A DNA stretch of 64,000 bases. Origin: Pseudomonas fulva 12-X (GTDB lineage: Bacteria > Pseudomonadota > Gammaproteobacteria > Pseudomonadales > Pseudomonadaceae). Each line of letters begins with the position of its first letter. The first letter of the stretch is position 1. The position numbers were made by a program, and so were the translations under genes. Positions 1-8,498 of this stretch are shown here, in pieces. The stretch spans positions 4,169,001-4,233,000 of the forward strand of contig NC_015556.1 in NCBI RefSeq assembly GCF_000213805.1, given 5' to 3'. Under the pieces are notes generated by a model, which was not told the origin of the DNA, searched no databases, and saw nothing but the letters and a program-made list of their open reading frames with translations.

Positions 1-169
1 GAATGCCCTGGGCCAGGTTGGCGTGGTCGAACTCGTTGTTGCGCACCCGCAGGCTGTAGCGGGGCTGCCCGGCGTATACCGCATCGGCGCCGTAGGCGAA
101 GGCGTAGCGCATGTTCTTCAGGCTGCCGGCCGGTGATAGCAGTTCGGGGCGAAACGGTTGGCTGGACAT
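1..169 (-). CDS. yegQ: U32-family tRNA hydroxylation protein TrhP/YegQ (N-terminal part only)
   Basis: The gene runs off the left edge, so only the first 56 residues are visible. They begin MSSQPFRPELLSPAGSLKNM and continue with AYGADAVYAGQPRYSLRVRNN. The opening ELLSPAGSL...AYGADAVYAG is typical of peptidase-U32 family proteins. The LSLR/YSLR variant followed by an NNEF stretch is what I associate with YegQ/TrhP, which helps make 5-hydroxyuridine at tRNA position 34. The family call rests on the N-terminal pattern only; the downstream U32 signature lies outside the window. The start is the first ATG of the frame. Confidence 0.75.
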   Translation of the reverse strand, partial: MSSQPFRPELLSPAGSLKNMRYAFAYGADAVYAGQPRYSLRVRNNEFDHANLAQGI

Positions 170-242
170 GGTGCAACGGACTCGCGGAAAAACAGGGCCA
201 GCGATTCTAGAGAGGCCGGCCCGCCCAACCATTGATCCAGGT

Positions 243-383
243 CTATGACGGCGCGTGCCCGGCCTGCTGTGCGGATCGGCGACCCTCGCCGCCTGGCCAG
301 CGTGCGGGAAACAGCCCGGCGATGCTGCGGGCCAGCTGCTGCCGCGCTACACGCTCCTCACGTAACCCCAGCCGCCCACTCAT
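243..383 (-). CDS. possible 46-residue arginine-rich small protein
   Basis: This short frame starts at an ATG that overlaps the stop of the upstream membrane-protein gene by four bases (ATGA), a spacing typical of coupled genes. The translation is arginine-rich, starting MSGRLGLREERVARQQLARS, with no membrane segment and no family I recognise. GC-rich DNA produces many accidental frames. The only support is the ATGA overlap and the fact that no other gene claims this stretch. It may simply be untranslated trailer. Confidence 0.22.
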   Translation of the reverse strand: MSGRLGLREERVARQQLARSIAGLFPARWPGGEGRRSAQQAGHAPS

Positions 384-682
384 CGCCGATACCACAGACG
401 GAAGAAGCCCAGGGCGAACAGCAGGGCGACCTGCGCCATGGCCACGCACAGTTGCAGGAACGACTGCACCGAATGATTGGCGGCGGCATCGGTCACGCCG
501 GTCAGGCCGTTCCAGAACGTCTCCGGCAACAGCTGCAGGCTCAGGATGGCGACCGGCCAGCCGCTGAGCATAAGCGCCTCGATCCAGTCGAAGCGGCCGA
601 CGAACATCATGCCGATCAAGAGTACTGCGGCGATGCACAGGCCGAGGGCGAAGCAGGCGGAAAATTGCATCAATACTCGCAT
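380..682 (-). CDS. small inner-membrane protein, function unknown
   Basis: This 100-residue protein has hydrophobic segments at about residues 5-28, 35-55 and 75-97, and a short basic tail ending FFRLWYRR. It is probably an inner-membrane protein with three spans. The ATG at 682 is preferred over an upstream TTG because GGAG sits seven bases before it. It lies between the U32 gene and creD on the same strand, 45 bases from creD. I recognise no functional domain. Membrane location is inferred from hydrophobicity alone. Confidence 0.6.
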   Translation of the reverse strand: MRVLMQFSACFALGLCIAAVLLIGMMFVGRFDWIEALMLSGWPVAILSLQLLPETFWNGLTGVTDAAANHSVQSFLQLCVAMAQVALLFALGFFRLWYRR

Positions 683-727
683 GGCTATCTCCAAGGGGCG
701 TGCACTGTGGCACGCCCCGGCAAAGGG

Positions 728-2077
728 TCAGGAAGTCAGGGTGTCGCTGGTGGCCGGGCGGCCGACGCCGTACCAGTCGAGCTTGCGGGTCAGCACCATC
801 ACGCAGCCCAGCACGCCGAACACCAGCAGCGAGCCCATCAGCAGGGCGTAGTCCTCGGCGCTGAGCAGGCCGTAGAGCAGCCCGTACAACGCGGCCAGCA
901 AAGCGCCGAATGCAGCGCCACGCAGCCAGCTGCGCAGCACGCTGCTGACGTAGAAGGTGTTAAGCGCCACGCACGCCAGGGCGGATAAACCGTAGGCGAC
1001 AGCGAAGCCCAGGTGTTCGGAAAGCGACAGCAGCAGCAGGTAGAACAGCGCCATCGACAGGCCGACCAATGCGTACTGCACCGGGTGCACGGCCATGCGC
1101 TTGAGCACTTCGAACAGGAAGAACACGGCGAAGGTGAGGGTGATGAACAACAGCGCGTATTTGATCGCGCGGTCCGCCTTGAGGTACTGGTCCACCGGGT
1201 CGATCAGGCTCACGCCGAAGGCACGGCTCTGCATCGCCCCACAGGAGCCGCTGACGCAACTGCTCAAGGCATCCTGCATATCGGTGGCGAAGAAGCTGGT
1301 CTGCCATTTGGCGGTGAAGCCCTGCGGTGTCACCTCGCGCTGGCTCGGCAGGAACTCGCCGACGAAGCTCGGGTGTGGCCAGTCCGAGCGCAGGGTGACC
1401 TGGCTTTCGCGGCCCACCGGGGTGATGCTCAGTTGCTCGGTGCCCTGCAGCTTGAGGTCGAAGGCGAAGCTATAGGCCTGCTCGTTGCGGGTATCGCGAG
1501 GCAGCAGCGCCACGTGCACGCCGCTACCGAAGTTGTCGTCGCCGCTGCCCGGCTCGAAGCTCAGGCTGGCACCATTGAGCTGCAGCTTGAGATCGTTGCC
1601 GATGCCGCGCACATCGCTGATGCCTACGGCGATGAAGGGCTCGCCGAACCAGTAGGCCTCGACATCGCTGATGCCGTAGTTGGCCGGCACCTTGAACTCG
1701 CCGCTGACCTGGCTATCGCTGTGGTACAGACGCGCCTGGTAGATGCCGCGATAGCGCAGCTCGGTACGCACGTCGCCATCGAGGGCGAAACGCTCGGGCA
1801 GAAAGTACAGACGGCCCTGCTCGATGGACTCCTCCTGATAACGCTCGTCGCTGTCCTTGCGGGTTTTCCAGGTCAGCACCTTCTTGCGATACGGCACCAC
1901 CATTATCGGCCCGGTGATCTGCTGGGCGTAGCTGGAGCTGCGGGCGATGTCGCGCAGCACATCGTCGCGCGCGCCCTGACGCTCGCTGACCAGGCCGTCG
2001 ATCAGCACCAGGGGAATCATCAACAACAGAATCAGCAGGGCAATGGCGCCCAGTTTGAACAGCAGGCTTCGGTTCAT
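728..2077 (-). CDS. creD: inner membrane protein CreD
   Basis: This 449-residue protein has one N-terminal membrane segment (about residues 8-27), a large periplasmic beta-rich domain (about 30-300), and four or five hydrophobic helices from about residue 310 on. That is the layout of CreD (formerly Cet), the main target of the CreBC two-component system. In Pseudomonas and Aeromonas CreD is tied to cell-wall and beta-lactam responses. Typical patches are an NYGISDVEAYWFGEPFIAVGISDVRG-like stretch and LIDPVDQYLKADRAIKYALLF-like sequence. The start is the ATG leading into MNRSLLFKLGAI, since the longer frame adds a non-membrane tail. It lies downstream of creC but is separated from it by a CBS-domain gene. 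I did not find the usual paired TTCAC cre-tag upstream. Confidence 0.93.
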   Translation of the reverse strand: MNRSLLFKLGAIALLILLLMIPLVLIDGLVSERQGARDDVLRDIARSSSYAQQITGPIMVVPYRKKVLTWKTRKDSDERYQEESIEQGRLYFLPERFALDGDVRTELRYRGIYQARLYHSDSQVSGEFKVPANYGISDVEAYWFGEPFIAVGISDVRGIGNDLKLQLNGASLSFEPGSGDDNFGSGVHVALLPRDTRNEQAYSFAFDLKLQGTEQLSITPVGRESQVTLRSDWPHPSFVGEFLPSQREVTPQGFTAKWQTSFFATDMQDALSSCVSGSCGAMQSRAFGVSLIDPVDQYLKADRAIKYALLFITLTFAVFFLFEVLKRMAVHPVQYALVGLSMALFYLLLLSLSEHLGFAVAYGLSALACVALNTFYVSSVLRSWLRGAAFGALLAALYGLLYGLLSAEDYALLMGSLLVFGVLGCVMVLTRKLDWYGVGRPATSDTLTS

Positions 2078-2225
2078 GGCACAGTGCTCCGTGCAGTTGG
2101 GATGCACGCAGTTTCGCCAGGCCAAGTGGAGCCAATATGGGCCCCGGGTGGAGTTTATGTGGGAATTGTGAGGAGCCCGGCAGGCGTCACCTGCCAGGCT
2201 GGATGGCTGCGGGCGCAGCCATCGG

Positions 2226-2663
2226 TCATTCGCCGCGGATGTACTGCTCCAGGTGCTGGATCAGGTTTTCCTGCTGGCTGATGATGTCCTTGACCAGGTC
2301 GCCGATGGACAGCAGGCCGACCAGGCGGCCATCTTCGACGACAGGCAGGTGACGCAGGCGACCATTGGTCATCAACTCCATGCAATGGCGGGCATCTTCG
2401 CCCGGGCTCACGGTGATGACCTTGGCGGTCATGATCTCGCTGACCTTGAGGTTGGCCGGCGAGCGCTCCTGCACGGCGACCTTGCGCACGTAATCACGCT
2501 CGCTGACGATACCGGCCAGGCGCTCGCCCTCGAGCACCACCAGGGCGCCGATACCCTTCTCGGCCATCAGCTTCACTGCGGCGAACACGCTGCTGTCGGG
2601 CGTGACGCTGTACACGTTGGAAATCGGCTTGCTCTTGAGCACGTCAGCCACGGTCTTTTTCAT
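2226..2663 (-). CDS. tandem CBS-domain protein
   Basis: This 145-residue cytoplasmic protein starts MKKTVADVLKSKPISNVYSV and is made almost entirely of two CBS motifs, at about residues 10-65 and 75-130. Each has the usual end pattern (GIVSERDYVRKV and GLLSIGDLVKDI). Stand-alone CBS pairs bind adenine nucleotides such as AMP, ATP or SAM and act as energy or redox sensors. The ligand here is unknown. The start ATG at 2663 follows a GGAAG-like ribosome site. It is inserted between creC and creD, 120 bases downstream of creC, so it may have its own promoter. I do not recall a CBS gene inside the cre operon of P. aeruginosa. Confidence 0.9.
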   Translation of the reverse strand: MKKTVADVLKSKPISNVYSVTPDSSVFAAVKLMAEKGIGALVVLEGERLAGIVSERDYVRKVAVQERSPANLKVSEIMTAKVITVSPGEDARHCMELMTNGRLRHLPVVEDGRLVGLLSIGDLVKDIISQQENLIQHLEQYIRGE

Positions 2664-2783
2664 GCGCGTTCTTCCTGTCCCGGTAGATTGGCGAACGGCT
2701 TCAGAATAGCCAAAGTGCGGGCATCTGTACGCCCCCTGTTTGCGACAAGTCGCCGCCAGCATCGCCGAGGTCGCAGCCACGCC

Positions 2784-4205
2784 TCAGCGTGGGAAGCGCA
2801 AAGCGACCTGCACACCGCCCTCGACGTTGGCGATGCTCAGCGTCGCATCATGCAACTGCGCCACTTCCTGCACGAAGTTGAGCCCCAGGCCGGTGCTCTT
2901 GCGGCCGGTGGTCGGCCGCGCCAGGGAGTAGAAGCGCTCGGTCAGGCGCGCCAGGGCGTAGTCGGGAATCGCCGGCCCCTGGTTGAACAGGCGCAGCTGC
3001 ACGGTTTCGGCATCGGCCTCGCAGGTGAAACGGATCAGTCCGCCGGGCGGCGTGAAGTCCAGTGCGTTGTCGAGCAGGTTGCTCAGCGCCTGGCGCAGCA
3101 GGAAGCGCTCGCCGAGCAGCGTCTGCGCGGCATCGACCTGGTTATCCACACGCACCTGGCGCTGTTCGATGCGTGCCATCTGGGCCTGGACCAGTTCGTC
3201 GATCATCGACTGCAGCGGCACGGCGACACGCTCTTCTAGGCCCTGACGCTGCTCGACCTGGGCCAGGTGCAGCAGGCGCTCGACCAGGTTCTGCAGGCGC
3301 TCGCCCTCCTCGCCGATGTTGGCCACGAAACGCCGGCGCTGCGCTTCAGGCATCTCGCCTTCCAGCAACTCGGCAGCACCGCGGATCGCCGCCAGCGGGC
3401 TCTTCAGTTCATGGGTCAGGGTGTGCACGTAGCGCTCGACGTAGGCCTTGCCCTCCAATTCGGTGCGCATGCGCTCCACCGCCTGGGCCAGTTGCCCGAG
3501 TTCGCCGCCACGCACCTGGGGCAATTCGGCGCGCTGCCCCTCGCTGACCGCCTGTGCATAACGGGTCAACCGGCGCAGCGAGCCGCTGAGCCACCAGCTG
3601 AGTAGACCACCGACCAGCAGGCCCAGGCCGATCAGCCCGGCGCCGAGCCAGCCGAGGCGCCGCTGCGAGCGCTCGATATAAGGCTGCAGCGTGCGGTTGG
3701 GCTTGGCCACCGAGACCACACCGAGAATCCGCTCGCCATCGATGATCGGCGCGGCCACGTACATCACCGAGGAATCCGGATCGTTCGGGTCTTCGCGGGT
3801 CGAGCGCACGCCATAGCGACCGCGCAGGGTCAGGTAGACATCGTTCCAACGCGAGTAATCCTGCCCCACCGCCAGGCCGCTGGAGTCGAGCAGCACGATA
3901 CCGTTGGCGTCGGTGACGTAGATACGGTGGTTGACCTGATTCTTCGCCACGCCCCAGATCTGCGCACCGGGCTGGCGCTGACCGTAGGCCTTGAGCAATT
4001 CGGGCAGTTGCCCCTGGGCGAGGCGGCCATCGCGTACGTCTTCACGCAGCAATACCGCCAGCAGGTGCGCGGTGTCGACCAGGGTTTCCTCAGTGGACTG
4101 GCGCACGCCGGGACGGATCTCGTCCATCACCGTGCTGAGCACGAACCAGCCGGACAGCCCGACGAACAGGAAGTAGGCCAGAAAGATACGGACTCCGAGC
4201 GGCAT
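2784..4205 (-). CDS. creC: sensor histidine kinase CreC
   Basis: This 473-residue kinase is almost the same length as E. coli CreC (474) and is clearly similar along its length. It has an N-terminal membrane segment (about 7-28) and a periplasmic sensor with the conserved GQDYSRWNDVYLTLRGRYG and SSVMYVAAPI patches. A second membrane segment (about 185-205) and HAMP region follow, then the H-box THELKSPLAAIRGAAELL and an HATPase with N-box (NLLDNALDF) and a GLGL box. It phosphorylates CreB in response to envelope or metabolic cues. It lies 30 bases downstream of creB and is probably cotranscribed with it. Confidence 0.96.
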   Translation of the reverse strand: MPLGVRIFLAYFLFVGLSGWFVLSTVMDEIRPGVRQSTEETLVDTAHLLAVLLREDVRDGRLAQGQLPELLKAYGQRQPGAQIWGVAKNQVNHRIYVTDANGIVLLDSSGLAVGQDYSRWNDVYLTLRGRYGVRSTREDPNDPDSSVMYVAAPIIDGERILGVVSVAKPNRTLQPYIERSQRRLGWLGAGLIGLGLLVGGLLSWWLSGSLRRLTRYAQAVSEGQRAELPQVRGGELGQLAQAVERMRTELEGKAYVERYVHTLTHELKSPLAAIRGAAELLEGEMPEAQRRRFVANIGEEGERLQNLVERLLHLAQVEQRQGLEERVAVPLQSMIDELVQAQMARIEQRQVRVDNQVDAAQTLLGERFLLRQALSNLLDNALDFTPPGGLIRFTCEADAETVQLRLFNQGPAIPDYALARLTERFYSLARPTTGRKSTGLGLNFVQEVAQLHDATLSIANVEGGVQVALRFPR

Positions 4206-4235
4206 CAGCAGGCCTCCTGAAGGCAGGGCATGGCG

Positions 4236-4916
4236 CTATTCGAGCCGCAGGCTGTAGCCCAGCCCACGGTGGGTCTGGATCGGCTCGGCCTGTGGCGCGA
4301 CCTGGCGCAGCTTGGCGCGCAGGCTCTTGATGTGGCTGTCGATATTGCGCTCGTAACCGACGTCCGCCGCCACGCCCAGGGCATCGAGCAACTGCTCGCG
4401 GCTGAACACCCGCTCGGGCTGGCCGAGCAGGCATTGCAGCAACTGGAATTCGAGGCGGGTCAGGCTCAGGGGCTGGCCGTGGTAGTCAATGCGCACCCGC
4501 TCGCTGTCGAGGTGAAACGGGCCTTCACTAGGCTTGGCGGCCGCCGGCTCGCGCGGCGCCACACGCTTGAGAATGGCCTTGACCCGCGCGGCCACCTCCC
4601 GCGGGCTGAACGGCTTGACCACGTAATCGTCGGCGCCGATTTCCAGCCCCACCACGCGGTCGATCTCGTCGTTGCGTGCGGTCAGGAACATCACCGGCAC
4701 TTCGGAAAAGCGCCGCAGCCGCTTGCAGGCTTCAAAACCGCTGATGTCGGGCAAGCCGACATCGAGAATTACCAGATCACAGGCTTCACGCTCCAGCAGC
4801 GCCAGCGCCTCACCGCCCAGCGTCAGCCAGCGTGTGGTGAACCCCTCGGCCTGCAGGGCATAAACCAGGGTGTCGGCGATTGCGGCTTCATCTTCGACGA
4901 TCAGGATGGTCGCCAT
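4236..4916 (-). CDS. creB: response regulator CreB
   Basis: This 226-residue OmpR-type regulator has a receiver domain at residues 1-115, with acidic residues EDE near the start, phospho-acceptor Asp52 in LDVGLPD, and the lysine in VVKPFSPRE. A winged-helix DNA-binding domain covers about 130-226. The pairing with creC directly downstream identifies it as CreB. The ATG at 4916 is chosen because it opens the canonical MATILIVEDE; upstream in-frame codons would only add a basic tail. Its upstream region carries four repeated DnaA-box-like elements, described separately. Confidence 0.95.
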   Translation of the reverse strand: MATILIVEDEAAIADTLVYALQAEGFTTRWLTLGGEALALLEREACDLVILDVGLPDISGFEACKRLRRFSEVPVMFLTARNDEIDRVVGLEIGADDYVVKPFSPREVAARVKAILKRVAPREPAAAKPSEGPFHLDSERVRIDYHGQPLSLTRLEFQLLQCLLGQPERVFSREQLLDALGVAADVGYERNIDSHIKSLRAKLRQVAPQAEPIQTHRGLGYSLRLE

Positions 4917-5000
4917 GGTTGGCATCCTTGCGGCACGTGGGTGGCGGAGCCTGCGCGAGGCCGTGGCCAGCGTCAATAGCGCATGAGTTCGATCTACTCA

Positions 5001-5659
5001 TACACAAAACAGGTGGATCATTCTGTGGATAAGCTTGGAGTGAAGCGCTGCATGCCACTGGAAACACACCTTTCAGCGTCCAGATCATTATTTGATCAGT
5101 GCATTATTCACAGCCGACGAGGTTACAAGGCCCTGTTATCAAAGGATTTTTGTCAATACGCAAGATTCAGCAAAAGCACTGGGGACAATGCACAATCCGA
5201 GTGGAACACTTTGTGGATAACCTTTGCATGTCAGGCTGCGCGCCCCGATATCCGGGCACTTCAGCATGCCGATCATTTTCTAATCAATGCTGAAGGGCGG
5301 AAAAGAAATTGACTCGTCCCGGGTGAATGCGTTGGCAATGGTTCAACTCGCTGCACGCAGCAGGGTGCTATGCACAATTGCCGTGGATGATTTTGTGGAT
5401 AAGCCTGGTATCGAACCACCGAGGCCACATCAGCCGTGGCATTCCGGCGCCTGATCAGATATTGATCAGGGCCCTCCAGAAGCACTCCAAGCTGCTGTAT
5501 TGCTTGACTTTACAGGCTCAAGCAGGGGTGAAGGCAGGAAACAGAGGGGAGAAAGTATTCATGCACAATGCCCGTGCATGAGCCTGTGGACAACCTGAAG
5601 ATCAACCCTTGCAGGCCGCTGTAATCGTGGCCTGCAAGGGATCGTTCATTTATTGATCA
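5001..5659 (+). repeat. four tandem ~98-bp elements with DnaA-box-like sites and a GATCA palindrome
   Basis: Four units occur at 5001-5098, 5189-5286, 5371-5468 and 5562-5659, all in the same orientation. Each has a TGCACAA-like word (TACACAA in unit 1). Exactly 23 bases from its first base is TGTGGATAA (5024, 5212, 5394; TGTGGACAA at 5585), the complement of the DnaA box TTATCCACA. A palindrome of the type GATCA-n-TGATCA ends exactly 74 bases after that box starts (5083-5098, 5271-5286, 5453-5468, about 5640-5659). A weaker GTGGATnATT-like site lies between the first two words. The stretch between box and palindrome differs between units but contains a hairpin in at least three, best in unit 4 (CCTTGCAGGCC paired with GGCCTGCAAGG). 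No protein gene fits here. The role is unknown; DnaA titration or control is one guess. Confidence 0.85.
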
Positions 5660-5674
5660 ACCATCGTGCGGCGC

Positions 5675-7702
5675 TTATTCCACCCGGAAACGGCCGGTAT
5701 TGCGCGACAGGGTTTCGCTGCCACGGCGCAGTTGTTCACTGGCATCGCTGACCATGCGGGCGCCGTCGAGCAGCTCGCTGGCCGCCTGATCCACCTGCTG
5801 GATATTGCCGCTCACCTCGTCGGCGGTGGCCGCCTGCTGCTCGGCGGCGGTGGCGATCTGTGCCAGGCGGTCGCTGACCCGCTGCACCGATTCGACGATG
5901 CCGTCCAGATCCGCACTCATCGCCAACACATTGCCCACATCACCTTCGGCCTGGTGAATGGCCTGCTCCATCTCGGCGACGGACTGGCCGACGACCTTGT
6001 GCAGATCGCCAACGGTCTGGGCGATTTCTGCGGTGGAATTCTGGGTGCGTTGCGACAAGGACCGCACCTCATCGGCGACCACCGCGAAGCCGCGCCCTTG
6101 CTCGCCGGCGCGCGCCGCTTCGATGGCGGCATTGAGCGCCAGCAGGTTGGTCTGCTCGGCGATGCCTTTGATCACGTCGACCACCCGGGTGATCTGTTCG
6201 GTCTGCTCACGCAGCTTCTGCAGGGTCTGCGCGCTGCCGGCCAGGCGCTCGCTGAGTTCACGCATGCTGGCGCTGGTCTTGGCGCTGCGCTGGTTGCTCT
6301 GGTTGGCGATCTCACGGGTCTGCCCGGCTTCCTGCGCTGCCTGCTCGCAGCTTTGCGCCACGCTCAGGGCGGTAGCCGCCATCTGCGTGGCGGCGGTGGC
6401 GATCTGGCTCATCTGCGCCTGCTGTTGCTCGACCGCGCTCAGGGAGCCCGCCGCCTGGCTGCCCAGGTTGCGCACGGTCTCGTCGAGGCTCTGCCCTTCA
6501 CGGCCGACGCCCTGCATGGAGTCGCGCAACTGGGCGACCGCGGTATTCAGTGCGCTGGAAATGGCCGCCAGATCATCGGCACCGTGCACCTGCATACGCA
6601 CGCGCAGGTCACCGTCACGCAGGCCTTCGGCGGCCTGAATGATGCCGGCGGTGCTGCGGCGAATGGAGGCGTGAAGGCACAACAGCAGGTACAAGGCGAG
6701 CAGGGTCAGCACGCCGAAGATCAGCGAAGTGCGCAGCATGTCCTGGCGAGCTGCGCTCTGGTACCCGGAAATATTGCTGTTGAACTGCTCGAACACCGCC
6801 TGGCGCAAGGTCTGCACGTTCGCCTGCAGGGTCTGCACCTGCTCCACGAAGCGCGCTGGCTGCAGCACCATGGGGTTGGCCTCGAACATGTCGCGATCCA
6901 CTTCGGCCAGGAACTGCTTGAGCCCTTTATCAACCTGCTCATAGGCTTTTTCCAGATTGCTCATGGTCGCAGGCGAAGCCTGCTGAAGGGCGTTGCGCGA
7001 CTTGGTCAGCTGCGCGGCGGTCTGCTCGAGGGCGCGGCGCAGATCGCGCACGGTCAGGCGGTTCTGCAGGGTGAAACGCTGGGCCACCAGCGGGTCGTAG
7101 CCCTGGCTGGCGAAGCTGCCAATACCATCGGCCAGGCGGGGCAGAATCAGCGTCATCTGCTCCATCATCAGGTAGGTATCGAGGAAGGGATCAAGTATCA
7201 GGCCGCTGTCGGTCGCGACCTGATCACGTAACACGGTCAGGGTCGAGAGTGTGCTCTGGTAACGCTCAAGAGCATCGGGCAGTCCCAATTTACCCAGCGC
7301 GGCCATGTCCAGCCCGGTGACCGACGCCTGCAATGCCTCGATTTGCCGGGCAGTATGCTCACTGGGCGTCAGCTTGATCTCGTCGTCGGCCTCGGCCAGC
7401 GTTTGGCCGAGCTTGCCGTTGCTCTCACGCAGCGGGGTTTCAGCTGGCTTGTCGTTGCTCTTCCAGCGCGCCAGCAACAGGCGCTGCTCGTGCAGCTGCG
7501 ACTCGACAGCGCTCAGGGCGTGAACGCCCTGCATGCCGTCCACTTCCATGGCCAGCACCTGGACACGTTCCTGAGCGCCGCTCAGCATCACCCAGAGCGC
7601 ATAGGCCATTGGCGCGACAAAAAGGACGAACAGCAGCTGAAACTTGCGGGCGAAACTGACACGTTCCAGAACGCGCACACCCGGCTTGAGCAATCCCCAC
7701 AT
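5675..7702 (-). CDS. methyl-accepting chemotaxis protein
   Basis: This 675-residue chemoreceptor has an N-terminal membrane helix (about 22-42), a long alpha-helical periplasmic ligand region of roughly 280 residues, a second membrane helix (about 328-350), a HAMP domain (about 350-405), and a cytoplasmic signalling domain. The hairpin tip is the classic [23 protein letters not shown] sequence followed by [16 protein letters not shown]. Residues resembling methylation sites flank the tip. The ligand cannot be read from sequence; the helical sensor resembles the large bundle (HBM or related) types. The ATG at 7702 follows GAGGTGAGGT. It appears to be transcribed alone, and no che genes are nearby. 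There is no C-terminal CheR-docking pentapeptide. Confidence 0.95.
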   Translation of the reverse strand: MWGLLKPGVRVLERVSFARKFQLLFVLFVAPMAYALWVMLSGAQERVQVLAMEVDGMQGVHALSAVESQLHEQRLLLARWKSNDKPAETPLRESNGKLGQTLAEADDEIKLTPSEHTARQIEALQASVTGLDMAALGKLGLPDALERYQSTLSTLTVLRDQVATDSGLILDPFLDTYLMMEQMTLILPRLADGIGSFASQGYDPLVAQRFTLQNRLTVRDLRRALEQTAAQLTKSRNALQQASPATMSNLEKAYEQVDKGLKQFLAEVDRDMFEANPMVLQPARFVEQVQTLQANVQTLRQAVFEQFNSNISGYQSAARQDMLRTSLIFGVLTLLALYLLLCLHASIRRSTAGIIQAAEGLRDGDLRVRMQVHGADDLAAISSALNTAVAQLRDSMQGVGREGQSLDETVRNLGSQAAGSLSAVEQQQAQMSQIATAATQMAATALSVAQSCEQAAQEAGQTREIANQSNQRSAKTSASMRELSERLAGSAQTLQKLREQTEQITRVVDVIKGIAEQTNLLALNAAIEAARAGEQGRGFAVVADEVRSLSQRTQNSTAEIAQTVGDLHKVVGQSVAEMEQAIHQAEGDVGNVLAMSADLDGIVESVQRVSDRLAQIATAAEQQAATADEVSGNIQQVDQAASELLDGARMVSDASEQLRRGSETLSRNTGRFRVE

Positions 7703-7800
7703 ACCTCACCTCGAACAAGCATCCACACAACGTGGCAATCTGCTATTTCAAAGCAAGAATCACACCGCCGCTCAGGAAAGGGAAGCGAAGCGGTGAGAAA

Positions 7801-8301
7801 TCAACAGCTGGGGCGCTCGGCGGTATAACGATTGGACGGATCGATGGCCGCATCCAGCTTGCGGATGGCACTGGCGCCGATCAGCAGCGGGTAGTCGAAG
7901 TGGCTGCGGTCGGTGAGGTTGACCTCGATGGTGCGCAGCTCCTCGCCCAGGCAGATGTCCATATTGACCACGGGGCGCGAGGAATAGGACGGTTTGGCGG
8001 TGCTGCCCTCCTCGGCGCGATTCTTGATTTCGGTGATGCGAGCCAGGGGCTTTTCGAAGAGCTGATCGTCGGCATCGTCGACCGCCAGACGGAAACGCAC
8101 CCAGTCCTGACCGTCACGCTCGAACTGCTCGATATCGCGGGCCGACAGGGAGGCGGTCATGGCGCCGGTGTCCATCTTGGCCTTGAGAGTCTGGCCGAGT
8201 TGGGGCAGCTGGATGTATTCGTAGCGACCGTAGAGAGTCGGCTGGTCGGCCATCGCCGGCAGAGCGACAGCAGCGGCAAGCAGGGCTAGAACGGTTTTCA
8301 C
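7801..8301 (-). CDS. secreted retropepsin-like (RimB/Zn_protease family) protein
   Basis: The protein has 166 residues if it starts at the GTG at 8301. This gives a clean signal peptide, VKTVLALLAAAVALPAMA, with cleavage before DQPTLYGRY. The core carries KMDTGAMTASL, the DTGA motif of the retropepsin-like family often annotated 'ATP-dependent zinc protease' (DUF785, RimB-like). LIGASAI near residue 145 is the second family signature. A longer frame up to 8454 exists but would bury the signal peptide. RimB relatives act with RimK on ribosomal protein S6, but no rimK is visible here, so the role is open. AAGG precedes the GTG closely, a weak ribosome site. Confidence 0.85.
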   Translation of the reverse strand: MKTVLALLAAAVALPAMADQPTLYGRYEYIQLPQLGQTLKAKMDTGAMTASLSARDIEQFERDGQDWVRFRLAVDDADDQLFEKPLARITEIKNRAEEGSTAKPSYSSRPVVNMDICLGEELRTIEVNLTDRSHFDYPLLIGASAIRKLDAAIDPSNRYTAERPSC

Positions 8302-8414
8302 GCCTTGAGGTCCTCGTTTGAATGGAGAACGTTGGGACTGGAGCAGGCGTGAATGGTTCTGGGAATCTGGCGGGGGGAAATTTTGCAAAATGGTGCGGGG
8401 GCTGGAGTCGTCTT

Positions 8415-8482
8415 TGTGGGAGCGGGCCATGCCCGCGATTTCTTTCGCGGGCATGAACTAGGCGTCCACGCCCGCTCCCACA
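8415..8482. repeat. REP pair (BIME-like)
   Basis: Two inverted GTGGGAGCGGGC-type repeats (TGTGGGAGCGGGCCATGCCC at the left, its complement CGCCCGCTCCCACA at the right) flank a CGCGATTTCTTTCGCG hairpin. This is the typical Pseudomonas REP layout in an intergenic space. It lies between the retropepsin-like gene and the ABC transporter. A second close copy lies at 46942-46993. Confidence 0.88.
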
Positions 8483-8498
8483 ATTTTCAGCCTTGCCG

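Noticed and set aside
5001..5659. Chromosomal origin oriC
   Set aside because: DnaA-like boxes are present, but there is no dnaA, dnaN, rpmH or gidA neighbour and no AT-rich unwinding region; the regular unit structure is unlike a Pseudomonas oriC.
5666..7231. 521-residue plus-strand frame opposite the chemoreceptor gene
   Set aside because: The chemoreceptor has intact signalling motifs; the opposite frame has no recognisable domain.
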